DNA of 64,000 bases. Source: Myxococcaceae bacterium. Its GTDB lineage: Bacteria > Myxococcota > Myxococcia > Myxococcales > Myxococcaceae. The DNA is taken from assembly GCA_017881265.1 (NCBI GenBank), contig JADGRA010000016.1:1-64000 (forward strand), written 5' to 3'. A program made the position numbers and the translations under genes. The notes beneath the pieces are model-generated. The model was given only the letters and a program-made list of their open reading frames with translations. It was not told the DNA's origin and ran no database searches. Below, in pieces: positions 26,530 through 35,340 of this stretch (the first letter of the stretch is position 1; each line of letters opens with the position of its first letter).

Positions 26530-27163
26530 ACGGAGGCGACTGGCCGTTGTCGCCGTTGATGTCGCTCGCCAGCAGCGTGAATTCCCCCGTCCCGGTGATG
26601 ACGACTGTCTGGACGCGCTGGCCGCCGGAGAAGGCGCCCGAGACCCCGGGGCTCAACGTTCCGCTGCCGATGAGACTCAACAGGACGTTGCCCTCGAAGC
26701 TCGCCGCCGCCGGACCGACGGCGTGCAGCGTGACCGAGAAGGGAATGCCCGAGCGTTGGTCGCCGACCGCGTCCACCCTGTACGCGCTCGGCCAGCTGCC
26801 AGCCGTCACGGTGAAGACGTCGTGGCTGACCGCCCGGCGTCCATCTCCCATCACCACCGTCGCGTCGTAGGTGCCTGGCGCCAACACCGTGGGGAGGGTC
26901 CCCTCGGCGCGACCATCGGGCGGATAGGTGCCCGCGCCCAGGGCCAGGGGGCCGATGAGGACCTGCATGCGCGTGTCGAAGGCAAGCGCGCTCTGCGCGA
27001 AGTCGACTTGGACGGCGAGTTGGGCCTCCACCTGTACCTGCACCTGGGTGGGCTGGGAGGCCACCATCGTCGTGGGGGCAACCGAGGCAATCGACACCGG
27101 TGGCAGCGACTGGCTGCCGCAGCCGATGAGAAGCAGGCTGGCTGTCAGAGGGTGGCCCCTCAC
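26513..27163 (-). CDS. Putative lipoprotein with beta-rich domain
   Basis: A 216-residue predicted lipoprotein. The lipobox LIGC places lipidated Cys15, then 'PTTMVASQPTQVQVQVEAQL' begins an Ig/IPT-like first domain, followed by a second beta-rich domain ending 'FTLLASDINGDNGQSPPF'. It may bind a surface ligand; no function is assigned. The GTG at 27163 overlaps the upstream gene's stop (GTGA) and has GGGGGA six bases ahead, deciding the start. Co-transcribed with the beta-barrel-like gene upstream. Confidence 0.68.
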   Translation of the reverse strand: MRGHPLTASLLLIGCGSQSLPPVSIASVAPTTMVASQPTQVQVQVEAQLAVQVDFAQSALAFDTRMQVLIGPLALGAGTYPPDGRAEGTLPTVLAPGTYDATVVMGDGRRAVSHDVFTVTAGSWPSAYRVDAVGDQRSGIPFSVTLHAVGPAAASFEGNVLLSLIGSGTLSPGVSGAFSGGQRVQTVVITGTGEFTLLASDINGDNGQSPPFTVGP

Positions 27164-28515
27164 GGAAGTCCCCCACGCCAATGAAAGCCGAAAAGGAGGA
27201 TGAGGCCGCCAGGGTTTGCGCTCAGCCCGGTCCCGGTCACCACCGAGTAAGACCCGCGCAACTCTGCATAGGGCAGGTACGCGCCGGCCCGGTAGCTGAC
27301 CTGCGCACCACCGAACACCTCCCAGCCGGCGACGGGCTGCGAGGAGCCCTGGCCGAAGTCCGAGGAGACCCAATTCGTCCCGAGGAGCAGCCCCCCCCCG
27401 GCGTGCAGCTCCACGGACCAGGGGCCGCCGCTGAAGACGGGGCCCCGCACCCCGACGTCGATGGGAAACACCACCAGCGTCGAGGAGGCGGTCCCCAGGC
27501 CCGGCACCGCGCTCGAAAACCAGGCAGCCCGCACGCCGAGCTCCAACTCGAGGTAGAGGGGAAGGCGCCAGGGCGCGACGGCCAGGCTCGCCGCGAAGGC
27601 AGGGCCCAGGTTGTGGCCCCCGGAGAAGAAGAGACCCAGGGCCGCACCCGCTTCGAGTTGCCGGCCCCCGGGCTCAGGCGTTGCCGCGGCAGCCGAGGCG
27701 GCCGAGGAGGGCGGCAGCACCTCCACGGCGGCGCTGGCCCGGGGCGTCTCCTCACCCGAGAGGGAGGCCTCCAGACTCACCTCGGTTGCCCCCGGCTGTG
27801 GCGTGACGCTGTACAGGATGCGGTTTGGCTCGGTTGCCCGTTGCTGCAACTGCCCGCCCGTTGCCTTCACCGCCAGGTGGGGGTCGATGGGTTCCGGCGC
27901 GACGAGCATCGCCTGGCCCTCCGTGCCCGCGACGAGGATTACGGGCTCCAGGGCCCACAGCCAGGGGCTCGGCGCCGTCGGCAGCGGGATGACGCGGACC
28001 TTGCCTTGCTCGCCCACCTCGGCCGTGATGCGTGCCTCATGTGCCAGGGGCGGCACCTCGACGGGCATTCGCAGGTGGCCTCGCGGGTCCGCCCGGCGTG
28101 GGCCGAAATGTGCGCCGGCGATTTCCACGGTGACGCGCGCCGTGGGCTCCGTGTCGATGGAGAGCTCAGTGCGGCCGCTGCAGGGAAGGGTGAGGGTGGT
28201 GACGCTGCCGAGGCTGAGCGGACCGCCCTCCCAGAAGGCCATCACCGCGACGAAGGGCGCCCGAGGCTCCGGCGGGGTCCAGAGGAAATGTTCGGTTGCT
28301 CCGTCCGTGCCGGTCGAGACGAGTGTCCCCGCGCTGGCCACGCCGTGCAGGGCGCCTCCTGCGCCTCGCACGGTGATGCGGACCTGCGTCCCGGCGCCGA
28401 GCACGACGCGCGAGGGCTCGGCCTCCACCAGGGGTGCGGCCTGGGCTGCGACGGCCAGAAGAAGCGCTGCCAGGCCGACGCCAAGGCCCGGGCTGGCTCG
28501 ACGCACGCGGCGCAC
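27160..28515 (-). CDS. Envelope protein, N-terminal beta domains and predicted C-terminal barrel
   Basis: About 451 residues. A hydrophobic signal ('GVGLAALLLAVAAQAAP') is followed by beta-sandwich-like segments, including 'VRVIPLPTAPSPWLWALEPV' and an Ala/Ser/Pro-rich linker near residue 290. The last 160 residues ('LEAGAALGLFFSGGH', 'LYLELELGVRAAWF', 'GGAQVSYRAGAYLPYAELRG') alternate polar and aromatic residues as in outer-membrane strands. It is thus a probable surface or outer-membrane protein, no function known. Starts could be GTG 28515 or 28506, or TTG 28527 overlapping the upstream stop (TTGA). Confidence 0.62.
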   Translation of the reverse strand: MRRVRRASPGLGVGLAALLLAVAAQAAPLVEAEPSRVVLGAGTQVRITVRGAGGALHGVASAGTLVSTGTDGATEHFLWTPPEPRAPFVAVMAFWEGGPLSLGSVTTLTLPCSGRTELSIDTEPTARVTVEIAGAHFGPRRADPRGHLRMPVEVPPLAHEARITAEVGEQGKVRVIPLPTAPSPWLWALEPVILVAGTEGQAMLVAPEPIDPHLAVKATGGQLQQRATEPNRILYSVTPQPGATEVSLEASLSGEETPRASAAVEVLPPSSAASAAAATPEPGGRQLEAGAALGLFFSGGHNLGPAFAASLAVAPWRLPLYLELELGVRAAWFSSAVPGLGTASSTLVVFPIDVGVRGPVFSGGPWSVELHAGGGLLLGTNWVSSDFGQGSSQPVAGWEVFGGAQVSYRAGAYLPYAELRGSYSVVTGTGLSANPGGLILLFGFHWRGGLP

Positions 28516-28523
28516 CGGGGCTC

Positions 28524-28946
28524 TCAAGTTTCTGTCGTTCGGCTCTCTGTCGCGGCCGGCGCGCGTCCGTGGATGAGGGTGCGCTCGGCCGCTTTGAAGG
28601 CGACGTCCACCTTGTCCTGTCGTACCGCACGGACGATGCCCAAGCCGAAGGTAGGGTGCGAGATGAGCTCGTCGACTTGAAACGTCGCCCGTGGGCTGTA
28701 GGCGCGGGCTGTCTCGACGCCCCGTGCCTGGATTTGGGCCTCGAAGCCGAGCACCACCCGGGCGGGACGGCTGGTGGTGCGCACCGGGGCCGTCGTCCCG
28801 GGCGTCCGGCGGAAAACGTGGTCGGAGCCGCAGGTGTTGCAGTGGACGCGAGCGATGGAGCTGCCCACCATTGCCAGCACGGTGTGGGCAAGGACCATCT
28901 TGCATTTGCCGCAATGGCTGTCCACCTCTCCGCCGACCCGCGTCAC
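28524..28946 (-). CDS. Zinc-ribbon protein with SH3-like C-terminal domain
   Basis: A 140-residue protein. Two CxxC pairs (Cys12/Cys15 and Cys36/Cys39) form a zinc ribbon. After a short linker, 'FQVDELISHPTFGLGIVRAV' and 'KVDVAFKAAERTLIHGR' give a compact SH3-like module that recurs in bacterial zinc-ribbon regulators. Nucleic-acid or RNA polymerase binding is plausible but unproven. The GTG at 28946 has GGAGG four bases upstream. It diverges from alr and precedes the envelope genes with an 8-bp gap or a 4-bp overlap, so this regulator may be co-expressed with envelope genes. Confidence 0.75.
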   Translation of the reverse strand: MTRVGGEVDSHCGKCKMVLAHTVLAMVGSSIARVHCNTCGSDHVFRRTPGTTAPVRTTSRPARVVLGFEAQIQARGVETARAYSPRATFQVDELISHPTFGLGIVRAVRQDKVDVAFKAAERTLIHGRAPAATESRTTET

Positions 28947-29095
28947 CGTACCTCCGCTCGAGCAGGCCCTTGGCCCGCTCCGTGAAGACCACCCATCCTA
29001 TGGCACGGAAGCGTGGCCCAGGAACCACACCTTGACTCGCCCAGTCTCCAACGGTACGCGTTTCGCGTCGCCGCCTGTCCGCGGGTGACATTGGC

Positions 29096-30262
29096 ATGGA
29101 GCTCCCCCGCATTCGCCCAACGCGCGCCGAGGTCGACCTGGGCGCCCTGGTGCGCAACGTCCGGGCCCTGCGGAGCGTTGCGCCGGGAGTCGCCCTTCTG
29201 GCCATGGTGAAGGCCGACGCCTACGGCCATGGCGCTGCGCTCATCGCCCGCGCACTCGAGACGGAAGGTGTCGAGATGCTTGGGGTGGCCCTGGTCGAGG
29301 AAGGCCTGGCGTTGCGACAGGCGGGTGTCGGCACGGACATTCTCGTGCTCGGCGGGGCGTACGAAGGCGCGTGGGAGGCGATGGTGCAGGTTGGTCTCTG
29401 CCCGGCGGTGTTCCGGGAGGACCACCTGGAGGCCCTCGCCGCCGCCGCCCGGAAGCTGGGCACCGTGCCGCGGGCGCACCTCAAGGTGGACACCGGGATG
29501 GCCCGCCTGGGGGCGCAGCCCCAGGAAGTGCCGGCGCTGCTGGCCCGTGCCCGGGTCCTCCAGGTAGACGTCCAGGGGGTGATGTCCCACTTTGCCAACG
29601 CCGACCTGGCCGATGCGGGCGTCACCCAGGAGCAGCTGAAGATGTTTCGGGCCGTCCTCGCCCAGGTGGACGCGGCAGGCTTTCGGCCCCGCTGGCGTCA
29701 CCTGGCTAACTCGGCGGCCATGGTGGCCCTGCCGGCGGCCCGGGAGGGCGAGAGCCTCAACCTGGTGCGCCCCGGTCTGGCCCTGTACGGCATCTCGCCC
29801 GCTCCGTGGATAGTGCCACCGCAACCGCTCGAACCGGTGCTCAGCTGGAAGACGGCCGTGGTGCACCTGAAGACCGTGCCTCCCGGAACGGCCGTGTCCT
29901 ACGGCGGGACGTGGACGGCGCAGCGGCCGACGCGGATTGCTACGCTGCCTGTGGGCTATGCCGACGGCTACCCGCGGCGCCTCTCCAACCGAGGCCAGGT
30001 GCTGGTCCGGGGACAACGGGCGCCCCTGGTGGGGCGCGTGTGTATGGACCTCTGCATGGTGGACGTCACCGACGTCGCCGGTGCCGCGCTCGGGGACGAG
30101 GTGGTGCTGCTGGGCCGTCAGGGCAGCGAGCAGGTGGGGGCGGTCGAACTGGCGGGCTGGCTCGAGACCATCCCCTATGAGGTCCTGTGCGGGGTGGGAG
30201 CCAGGGTGCCGCGGGTGGCCGTCCGCACCACCGCCGGTGCCGTCCCGCGGCCGGTGCCCTAG
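29096..30262 (+). CDS. alr: Alanine racemase
   Basis: A 388-residue PLP-dependent racemase producing D-alanine for peptidoglycan. The PLP lysine is Lys39 in 'MVKADAYGHG'; the second catalytic base is Tyr269 in 'VSYGGTW' from the partner subunit. 'RVCMDLCMVDVT' and 'GYADGYPRRLSNRG' are family signatures. Length matches the family (360-390). The ATG at 29096 follows 'gacattggc' with little ribosome-binding site. It is followed 15 bp later by the Mla permease gene. Confidence 0.96.
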   Translation: MELPRIRPTRAEVDLGALVRNVRALRSVAPGVALLAMVKADAYGHGAALIARALETEGVEMLGVALVEEGLALRQAGVGTDILVLGGAYEGAWEAMVQVGLCPAVFREDHLEALAAAARKLGTVPRAHLKVDTGMARLGAQPQEVPALLARARVLQVDVQGVMSHFANADLADAGVTQEQLKMFRAVLAQVDAAGFRPRWRHLANSAAMVALPAAREGESLNLVRPGLALYGISPAPWIVPPQPLEPVLSWKTAVVHLKTVPPGTAVSYGGTWTAQRPTRIATLPVGYADGYPRRLSNRGQVLVRGQRAPLVGRVCMDLCMVDVTDVAGAALGDEVVLLGRQGSEQVGAVELAGWLETIPYEVLCGVGARVPRVAVRTTAGAVPRPVP

Positions 30263-30277
30263 GATGGGCCTGGAGCG

Positions 30278-31090
30278 ATGACCGATGAGGGGCAGAGGCC
30301 GCCGGGGCGTGCCGCAGCGCTGACCGCGGCCGTGGCGTGGGTCGGCGAGCGGGCCATCGCCGGCGTCGAGGCTTTTCTGGGAGTGGTGTCCCTGGGGGGC
30401 TCAGTGGCCCGCTGGATGGTCCGGCCGCCCTTCCGCCTGGAGAACCTGTTCGCCCAGTTCGACTTCGTCGGCGTCGGCTCGGTCCTCATCGTCGCCCTCA
30501 CCGGCCTCTTCACGGGCATGGTGTTCGCCACCCAGTCCTGGAGCGCCTTCGAGCGGTTTGGGGCCGAGAGCCTGGTAGGCCCCACCGTGGCCATCACCAT
30601 CACCCGGGAACTCGCCCCGGTCCTCTCGGCGCTGATGATTACCATGCGCGCCGGGTCGGCCACCTGCACGGAACTCGGGACGATGCGGGTGACGGAGCAG
30701 GTGGACGCCCTGGAAACCATGGCGGTGAGTCCGGTGCAGTACCTGTTGGTCCCGCGCGTCCTCGCGGGCCTGCTGATGGGCCCCTTGCTGGCCATGCTCT
30801 TCGACACTGCGGGCATCTTCGGGGGGTTTGCCGTCGCGGTGCTGATTAAGGGTCTCTCGGTCGGCACCTTTCTGTTGCGGACGCAGGACATTGTTGGCCC
30901 GGACGATGTAACGGAGGGGCTGGTGAAGTCCGCCGTCTTCGGTCTGGTGGTCATGCTCATCGCCTGTTACCGGGGCTACTACGCGAGCGGGGGTGCGAAG
31001 GGCGTTGGCCAAGCCACCACCAACGCCATGGTCACCTCGGCCGTCTCGGTCTTCATCCTCGACTACCTGCTTGGGCTGCTCTTCCACTGA
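30278..31090 (+). CDS. mlaE: MlaE-type ABC transporter permease
   Basis: A 270-residue permease of the Mla (MCE) lipid transporter family. Hydrophobic helices surround 'TRELAPVLSALMITMRAGSA' and 'TELGTMRVTEQVDAL', the MlaE signatures. It works with the ATPase and the MCE substrate-binding protein encoded immediately downstream to move phospholipids across the envelope. The ATG at 30278 is preceded by GGAG. The stop overlaps the ATPase start (TGATG). Confidence 0.94.
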   Translation: MTDEGQRPPGRAAALTAAVAWVGERAIAGVEAFLGVVSLGGSVARWMVRPPFRLENLFAQFDFVGVGSVLIVALTGLFTGMVFATQSWSAFERFGAESLVGPTVAITITRELAPVLSALMITMRAGSATCTELGTMRVTEQVDALETMAVSPVQYLLVPRVLAGLLMGPLLAMLFDTAGIFGGFAVAVLIKGLSVGTFLLRTQDIVGPDDVTEGLVKSAVFGLVVMLIACYRGYYASGGAKGVGQATTNAMVTSAVSVFILDYLLGLLFH

Positions 31091-31842
31091 TGGCCGAGCG
31101 GATTCCGATGATTTCGGTGCGGGACCTATACAAGTCCTTTGGAGAGCACCAGGTGCTCACCGGTGTGGACCTCGACGTGGAGGAGGGCACCACCTGCGTC
31201 ATCCTCGGTGGCTCTGGGTCCGGGAAGACCGTCCTCATGAAGCACATCATCGGTCTGCTCAAACCGGACCGGGGGCAGGTCTTCGTCGAGGGGGAGGACG
31301 TGGTCCCGCTCGACGACCTGGAACTCGAGCGGGTCCGGCGAAAGTTCGGCATGGTGTTTCAAGGGGCGGCGCTCTTCGACTCGATGACCGTGTACGAGAA
31401 CGTCTCGTTTCCGCTGCGCGAGCATTCGAAGCTCGCCGAATCGGAGATTCGCAAGCGCGTGCTGGATAAGCTGGCCATTGTCGGGCTTCACGACGTGGCC
31501 GAGAAGTACCCGGCGGAGCTCTCCGGCGGCATGCGCAAGCGGGTCGGCCTGGCCCGCGCCATCGTCCGAGACCCGAAGATTGTTCTGTACGACGAGCCCA
31601 CCACTGGCCTGGACCCCATCACCACGGACTACGTTGACGAGATGATTCTCACCGCCAAGGAGAAGCTCGGCGTGACGAGCCTGGTCATCAGCCATGACGT
31701 CGCTTCCTCCTTCAAGGTGGCCGACCAGATTGCCTTCCTGTCCGATGGCAAGATTGTCGCCCATGCCCCCCCCGCTCAGCTGCGGGCGAGCACCCATCCG
31801 GTAGTCAAGCTCTTCCTGTCGACATGGTTCGGCAAGAACTAG
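31090..31842 (+). CDS. mlaF: MlaF-type ABC transporter ATPase
   Basis: A 250-residue ATP-binding protein. Walker A is 'GGSGSGKT' (40-47), Q-loop 'MVFQGAALFDSMTV', signature 'LSGGMRKRVGLARA', Walker B 'IVLYDEPTTGLDPIT', and H-loop 'VISHD'. 'LFDSMTVYENVSFPLREH' is characteristic of the MlaF/Ttg2A group. It energises the permease. The start overlaps the permease stop by one base. No MlaB (STAS) gene is in the cluster. Confidence 0.96.
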   Translation: MAERIPMISVRDLYKSFGEHQVLTGVDLDVEEGTTCVILGGSGSGKTVLMKHIIGLLKPDRGQVFVEGEDVVPLDDLELERVRRKFGMVFQGAALFDSMTVYENVSFPLREHSKLAESEIRKRVLDKLAIVGLHDVAEKYPAELSGGMRKRVGLARAIVRDPKIVLYDEPTTGLDPITTDYVDEMILTAKEKLGVTSLVISHDVASSFKVADQIAFLSDGKIVAHAPPAQLRASTHPVVKLFLSTWFGKN

Positions 31843-31909
31843 CCCCCGTGCGGCCACGCCTCCGGCTAGAGTCAAGCCAAGGGCGTCCCATCGGCGGAGC
31901 CCTCGGCCC

Positions 31910-33424
31910 GTGAAGAAAGTCCTCACCCCGTTCCGCGTCGGACTCTTCGTCCTGGTCTCGGTGGCGTGTCTGGTCGCCTTCATGCTCATTCTCCACCGGG
32001 GGACCTTCTCCCGAGGCGAGACGATGACGGTGGTGGCCTACTTCCGCGACGCATCCGGCATCGGAAAGCGCAGCCGGGTGCAGACGGCCGGCATCCCTGT
32101 CGGTGAGATTGAAGACATCACCCTGGTGGGCGACAAGGCCCGTCTCACCATCCGGGTGCGCAAGGACCTGGGGCTGCACACCGACGCCTCCATCTTCAAG
32201 CGAAGCGAGTCGTTCCTCGGGGACTTCCTGCTCGACCTCCAGCCCGGGTCGGCTGGCGCACCGCTGATGCCGGACGGGGGCGTCATCCGCAACGTCATCG
32301 ACGCGCAGGGGATTCAGACGCTGTTCGAGTCCCTCGCGGTCATCACCGGCGACATTCAAGCGGTGACCCACTCGCTGCGCGAGGTGCTCGGCGGGGACGC
32401 CGGGGAGGCCTCGCTTCAGACCATCCTCCGCAACCTGACCCAGCTCTCCTCGGAGGTGGAGGAGACCGCCCGGAACAGCCAGGCGAACATCACCGCCATC
32501 CTCGAGAATGTCCGCGCCGTGAGCGGTGACGTGCGGGCTTCCACCCAGGGTCAGGAAACGAACGTCCGGGAGATTGTGGAGAACATCCGTGTCATCTCCG
32601 AGGACCTGCGGCGGGTGATGGGCGAGGTCAAGGGCGCCGTCCAGACCAACCAGACCGGTAAGGGCGAGGTGCTGTCCACGCTTCAGAAGCTCGACAAGAC
32701 GCTGGACAACCTCGCTCAGGTGACCCAGGACATACGCGACGGCAAGGGTCCGGTGGGGAAGCTGCTGGAGGATGAGCAAACCGGACGGTCGATGAACGAG
32801 GCGGTGCAGGGCATCTCCGAGTACGCCAACCGTCTCACCTCCCTCAAGACCGAGGTCACGCTGAGCAGCGTGTACCTCTTCAACTCCGGCTCCTCGCGGA
32901 ACGAAGTCGACGTCCGAATCATCCCCAGCCCGGACAAGTACTACTTGTTGGGTCTGGTCGACGACCCGCTGGGCGACACGTCCATCTCCTACGTGACGGC
33001 CAACCCCCCGGGCCTGTACCAGCCGGCGGTCCAGAAAATCACCACCACCAGCTACAACCTCAAGTTCAACGCCGAGTTTGCCAAGCGCTACTACTTCGCA
33101 ACCTTCCGCTTCGGCATCATCGAGAGCACCGGCGGGGTGGGGCTGGACCTCAGCTTCTTCAACGAGATTTTCGTGCTGAAGACCGACGTCTTCAACTTCG
33201 GGAACCAGGCCCTCCGGTACCCGCGGCTGCGGGTGACGGCGAACATCACGCTCTTTGAACACCTCTTCTTGAGCGGCGGCGTCGACGACGTCTTCAATTC
33301 GCCGGTCCACAGCACGCTCGACAACCGCCTCATCTCCGGGCGCGACTACTTCCTCGGCGGAGGCATCCACTTCACCGACGACGACCTCAAGGCCATCCTA
33401 ACCATCACGCCGGTGAAGCCCTAG
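31910..33424 (+). CDS. MlaD-like MCE protein with long C-terminal extension
   Basis: A 504-residue MCE-family lipid-binding protein. One N-terminal TM helix (about 9-29), MCE domain about 38-120 ('GIGKRSRVQTAGIPVGEIE' is the core motif), then a long helical part (about 150-330) with repeated 'NVREIVENIRVISEDLRRVM'-like heptads. The last 165 residues ('YYLLGLVDDPLGD' through 'DVFNSPVHSTLDNRLI') look like an antiparallel beta domain or barrel of outer-membrane type. E. coli MlaD is only 183 residues. Start GTG at 31910. Ends in a 4-bp CTAG overlap with the convergent kinase gene. Confidence 0.85.
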   Translation: MKKVLTPFRVGLFVLVSVACLVAFMLILHRGTFSRGETMTVVAYFRDASGIGKRSRVQTAGIPVGEIEDITLVGDKARLTIRVRKDLGLHTDASIFKRSESFLGDFLLDLQPGSAGAPLMPDGGVIRNVIDAQGIQTLFESLAVITGDIQAVTHSLREVLGGDAGEASLQTILRNLTQLSSEVEETARNSQANITAILENVRAVSGDVRASTQGQETNVREIVENIRVISEDLRRVMGEVKGAVQTNQTGKGEVLSTLQKLDKTLDNLAQVTQDIRDGKGPVGKLLEDEQTGRSMNEAVQGISEYANRLTSLKTEVTLSSVYLFNSGSSRNEVDVRIIPSPDKYYLLGLVDDPLGDTSISYVTANPPGLYQPAVQKITTTSYNLKFNAEFAKRYYFATFRFGIIESTGGVGLDLSFFNEIFVLKTDVFNFGNQALRYPRLRVTANITLFEHLFLSGGVDDVFNSPVHSTLDNRLISGRDYFLGGGIHFTDDDLKAILTITPVKP

Positions 33425-34386
33425 GCGGCGAGGCTGCGTTCCAGTTCCTCGGCCACCCCAAATGCCTTCCGGTACCGCGCGAGGAAGTCGGCGCGGCTGA
33501 AGTGGTGCTCCTGGCATCCCCGCTGCTCGAGGGCGTAGGCAGCGGACAGGGCCGCCACGCGACCTGCCACCGGCCACGGCAGCCGCCGCGCGACGGCGAA
33601 CACCAGGCCGCCCAGGTACGCGTCCCCGGCACCGGTGGGGTCGACCAGGGCACCGATGGGGGCCGTCGGGATGTCGATGGGCGGCTGCCCACGGACGAGG
33701 ATGGTCGAGCCGAGCTCCCCCCGGGTGACCACCGTCACTGGGGCCAACGCTTCGAGGGCGGCCTCGCTCTTGCCCGTCTTCTGCGCCATCAGGCCGAATT
33801 CATAGTCGTTGCCGATGACGACGGCAGCGGTCTGCATCCCGCGGACAATGTGCTCGGCCTCGAGGCGAGGGGTCTGCTTTCCGGGGTCGAAGATGTAAGG
33901 CGCGCGGGCGCGCAGGCACCCTGCCACCGTGGCTTCCATCGCCGCCGGGTCCGCCGGGCTAACCACCACCAGGTCACCGGGCCCGAGCTGCATGGGGTCC
34001 AGTGAGGCGAGCTGGGCGTGGGCCAGGGCGCCGGCGTAGAAGGCCACCAGCTGGTTCGCGTCCTGGTCGGTGTTGATGAAGCAGGAGGCGGTGAAGGTCC
34101 CGGGGATGACCTTGACGCCTGAGGCATCCACGCCGGCCGCCTCCAGGGCGCCGCGATACTCTGCGAAGTCCTCCCCGGCCGTGGCGACCAGGAGCGGTCG
34201 TTCCCCGAGGAGCGCCAGGGAATAGGCGATGTTGCCAGCCACGCCGCCCCGAAGCTTCCGCATGTCGTCCACCAGGAAGCTCACCGTCAACCGATGCATC
34301 CGGTCCTGCAGAAGGTGCTCTCGAAAGCGCCCGGGAAAGGTCATCAGGTAGTCGTAGGCGAGTGACCCAGTCACGACGATGCGCAT
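33421..34386 (-). CDS. PfkB-family carbohydrate/nucleoside kinase
   Basis: A 321-residue ribokinase-superfamily kinase. 'GGVAGNIAYSLALLGE' is the N-terminal Gly-rich substrate motif and 'DPTGAGDAYLGG' the catalytic base/anion-hole motif near residue 255. 'FDPGKQTP' and 'NDYEFGLM' are conserved internal landmarks. The enzyme phosphorylates a sugar or a nucleoside (adenosine kinase-like is plausible); the substrate is not decidable. The ATG at 34386 begins 'MRIVVTGSLAYDYLM'. Stands alone, convergent to the MCE gene and divergent from the phosphoesterase. Confidence 0.9.
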   Translation of the reverse strand: MRIVVTGSLAYDYLMTFPGRFREHLLQDRMHRLTVSFLVDDMRKLRGGVAGNIAYSLALLGERPLLVATAGEDFAEYRGALEAAGVDASGVKVIPGTFTASCFINTDQDANQLVAFYAGALAHAQLASLDPMQLGPGDLVVVSPADPAAMEATVAGCLRARAPYIFDPGKQTPRLEAEHIVRGMQTAAVVIGNDYEFGLMAQKTGKSEAALEALAPVTVVTRGELGSTILVRGQPPIDIPTAPIGALVDPTGAGDAYLGGLVFAVARRLPWPVAGRVAALSAAYALEQRGCQEHHFSRADFLARYRKAFGVAEELERSLAA

Positions 34387-34532
34387 GAGGAAGTCCCGAA
34401 GGATGGGGTGAGGGGGCGAAAGCCTCTGAAACCACGCTCCGCGCCTCCGGGGCAAGCGCTGAACAGTGGTCCCTCTGCGGAGCCTCGTGCTGGTGACGGC
34501 CAGCCCTGCTAGGGTGGCAACTCCCCAAGGGC

Positions 34533-35264
34533 ATGCGCGTTGCCATCCTTTCCGACGTCCACTCCAACCTCGAGGCGCTGACCGCGGTCCTGCGGGCAGT
34601 GGACAGCGCCCGCGTCGACCGGGTGGTGTCGCTGGGGGACATCGTCGGTTACGGCGCCTCGCCCAACGCCTGTTGCGAACTGGTCCGGAGCGTGGCGGAA
34701 GTCACGCTGCTCGGAAACCACGACGCCGCGGTGGCCGGCCGCATGGACTATTCCTTCTATTACGACGCGGCTCGCCACGCGCTCGACTGGTCCGCCGAGG
34801 TGCTGAGCGAGGAGAACCTGGCGTGGCTGAAAAGCCTTCCGTACACCTACCGCATTGGCGAGGTGGGCTTCTCTCACGGCTCTCCGGTGGACCCGCGCGC
34901 CTACGAGTACGTCTTCGCCTTGCAACAGGCACGCGAGCTCATGCCGTTCGCCGATGACCTGGCGGAGGTCACCTTCATCGGTCACAGCCACCTGTGCAAG
35001 GCATTCGCCTTTGGCGCCGGGCAGGTGGCCGACGTGGTAGCGCAGAAATTCTCCATCCGCCGCGGATTTCAGTACCTCATCTCGGTCGGCAGTGTCGGAC
35101 AGCCCCGCGACTATGACAATCGCGCCTGTTTCGTCGTGTGCGACACGGCGGCGCGGACGGTGGAATACATCCGTGTTCCCTACGACATCCAAGCCTCGGT
35201 CCGGCGCATCGACGAGGCGGGCCTCGCCCCCAACTTCGGACGAAGGCTCTTCCTTGGCGTTTGA
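34533..35264 (+). CDS. YfcE/MJ0936-type metallophosphoesterase
   Basis: A 243-residue calcineurin-like phosphoesterase. Metal-binding blocks are 'SDVHSN', 'LGDIVGYG', 'LLGNHD', 'FSHGSP' and 'FIGHSHL', in the usual order. Such proteins hydrolyse phosphodiesters or phosphomonoesters with Mn or similar metals; the substrate is unknown. The ATG at 34533 lies close to the AAGGG. It is followed 76 bp later by a lipoprotein gene. Confidence 0.92.
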   Translation: MRVAILSDVHSNLEALTAVLRAVDSARVDRVVSLGDIVGYGASPNACCELVRSVAEVTLLGNHDAAVAGRMDYSFYYDAARHALDWSAEVLSEENLAWLKSLPYTYRIGEVGFSHGSPVDPRAYEYVFALQQARELMPFADDLAEVTFIGHSHLCKAFAFGAGQVADVVAQKFSIRRGFQYLISVGSVGQPRDYDNRACFVVCDTAARTVEYIRVPYDIQASVRRIDEAGLAPNFGRRLFLGV

Positions 35265-35340
35265 GTACCCCCCCCAGGGCGTCCCCCAGGGGTGCCTTCC
35301 ATCTCGCGGGCTGGCCGTGAGTGAGGTAAGCACCACAACC

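Noticed and set aside
31805-33370. 521-residue minus-strand open frame opposite the MCE gene
   Set aside because: Shadow; the MCE domain and TM helix are on the plus strand.
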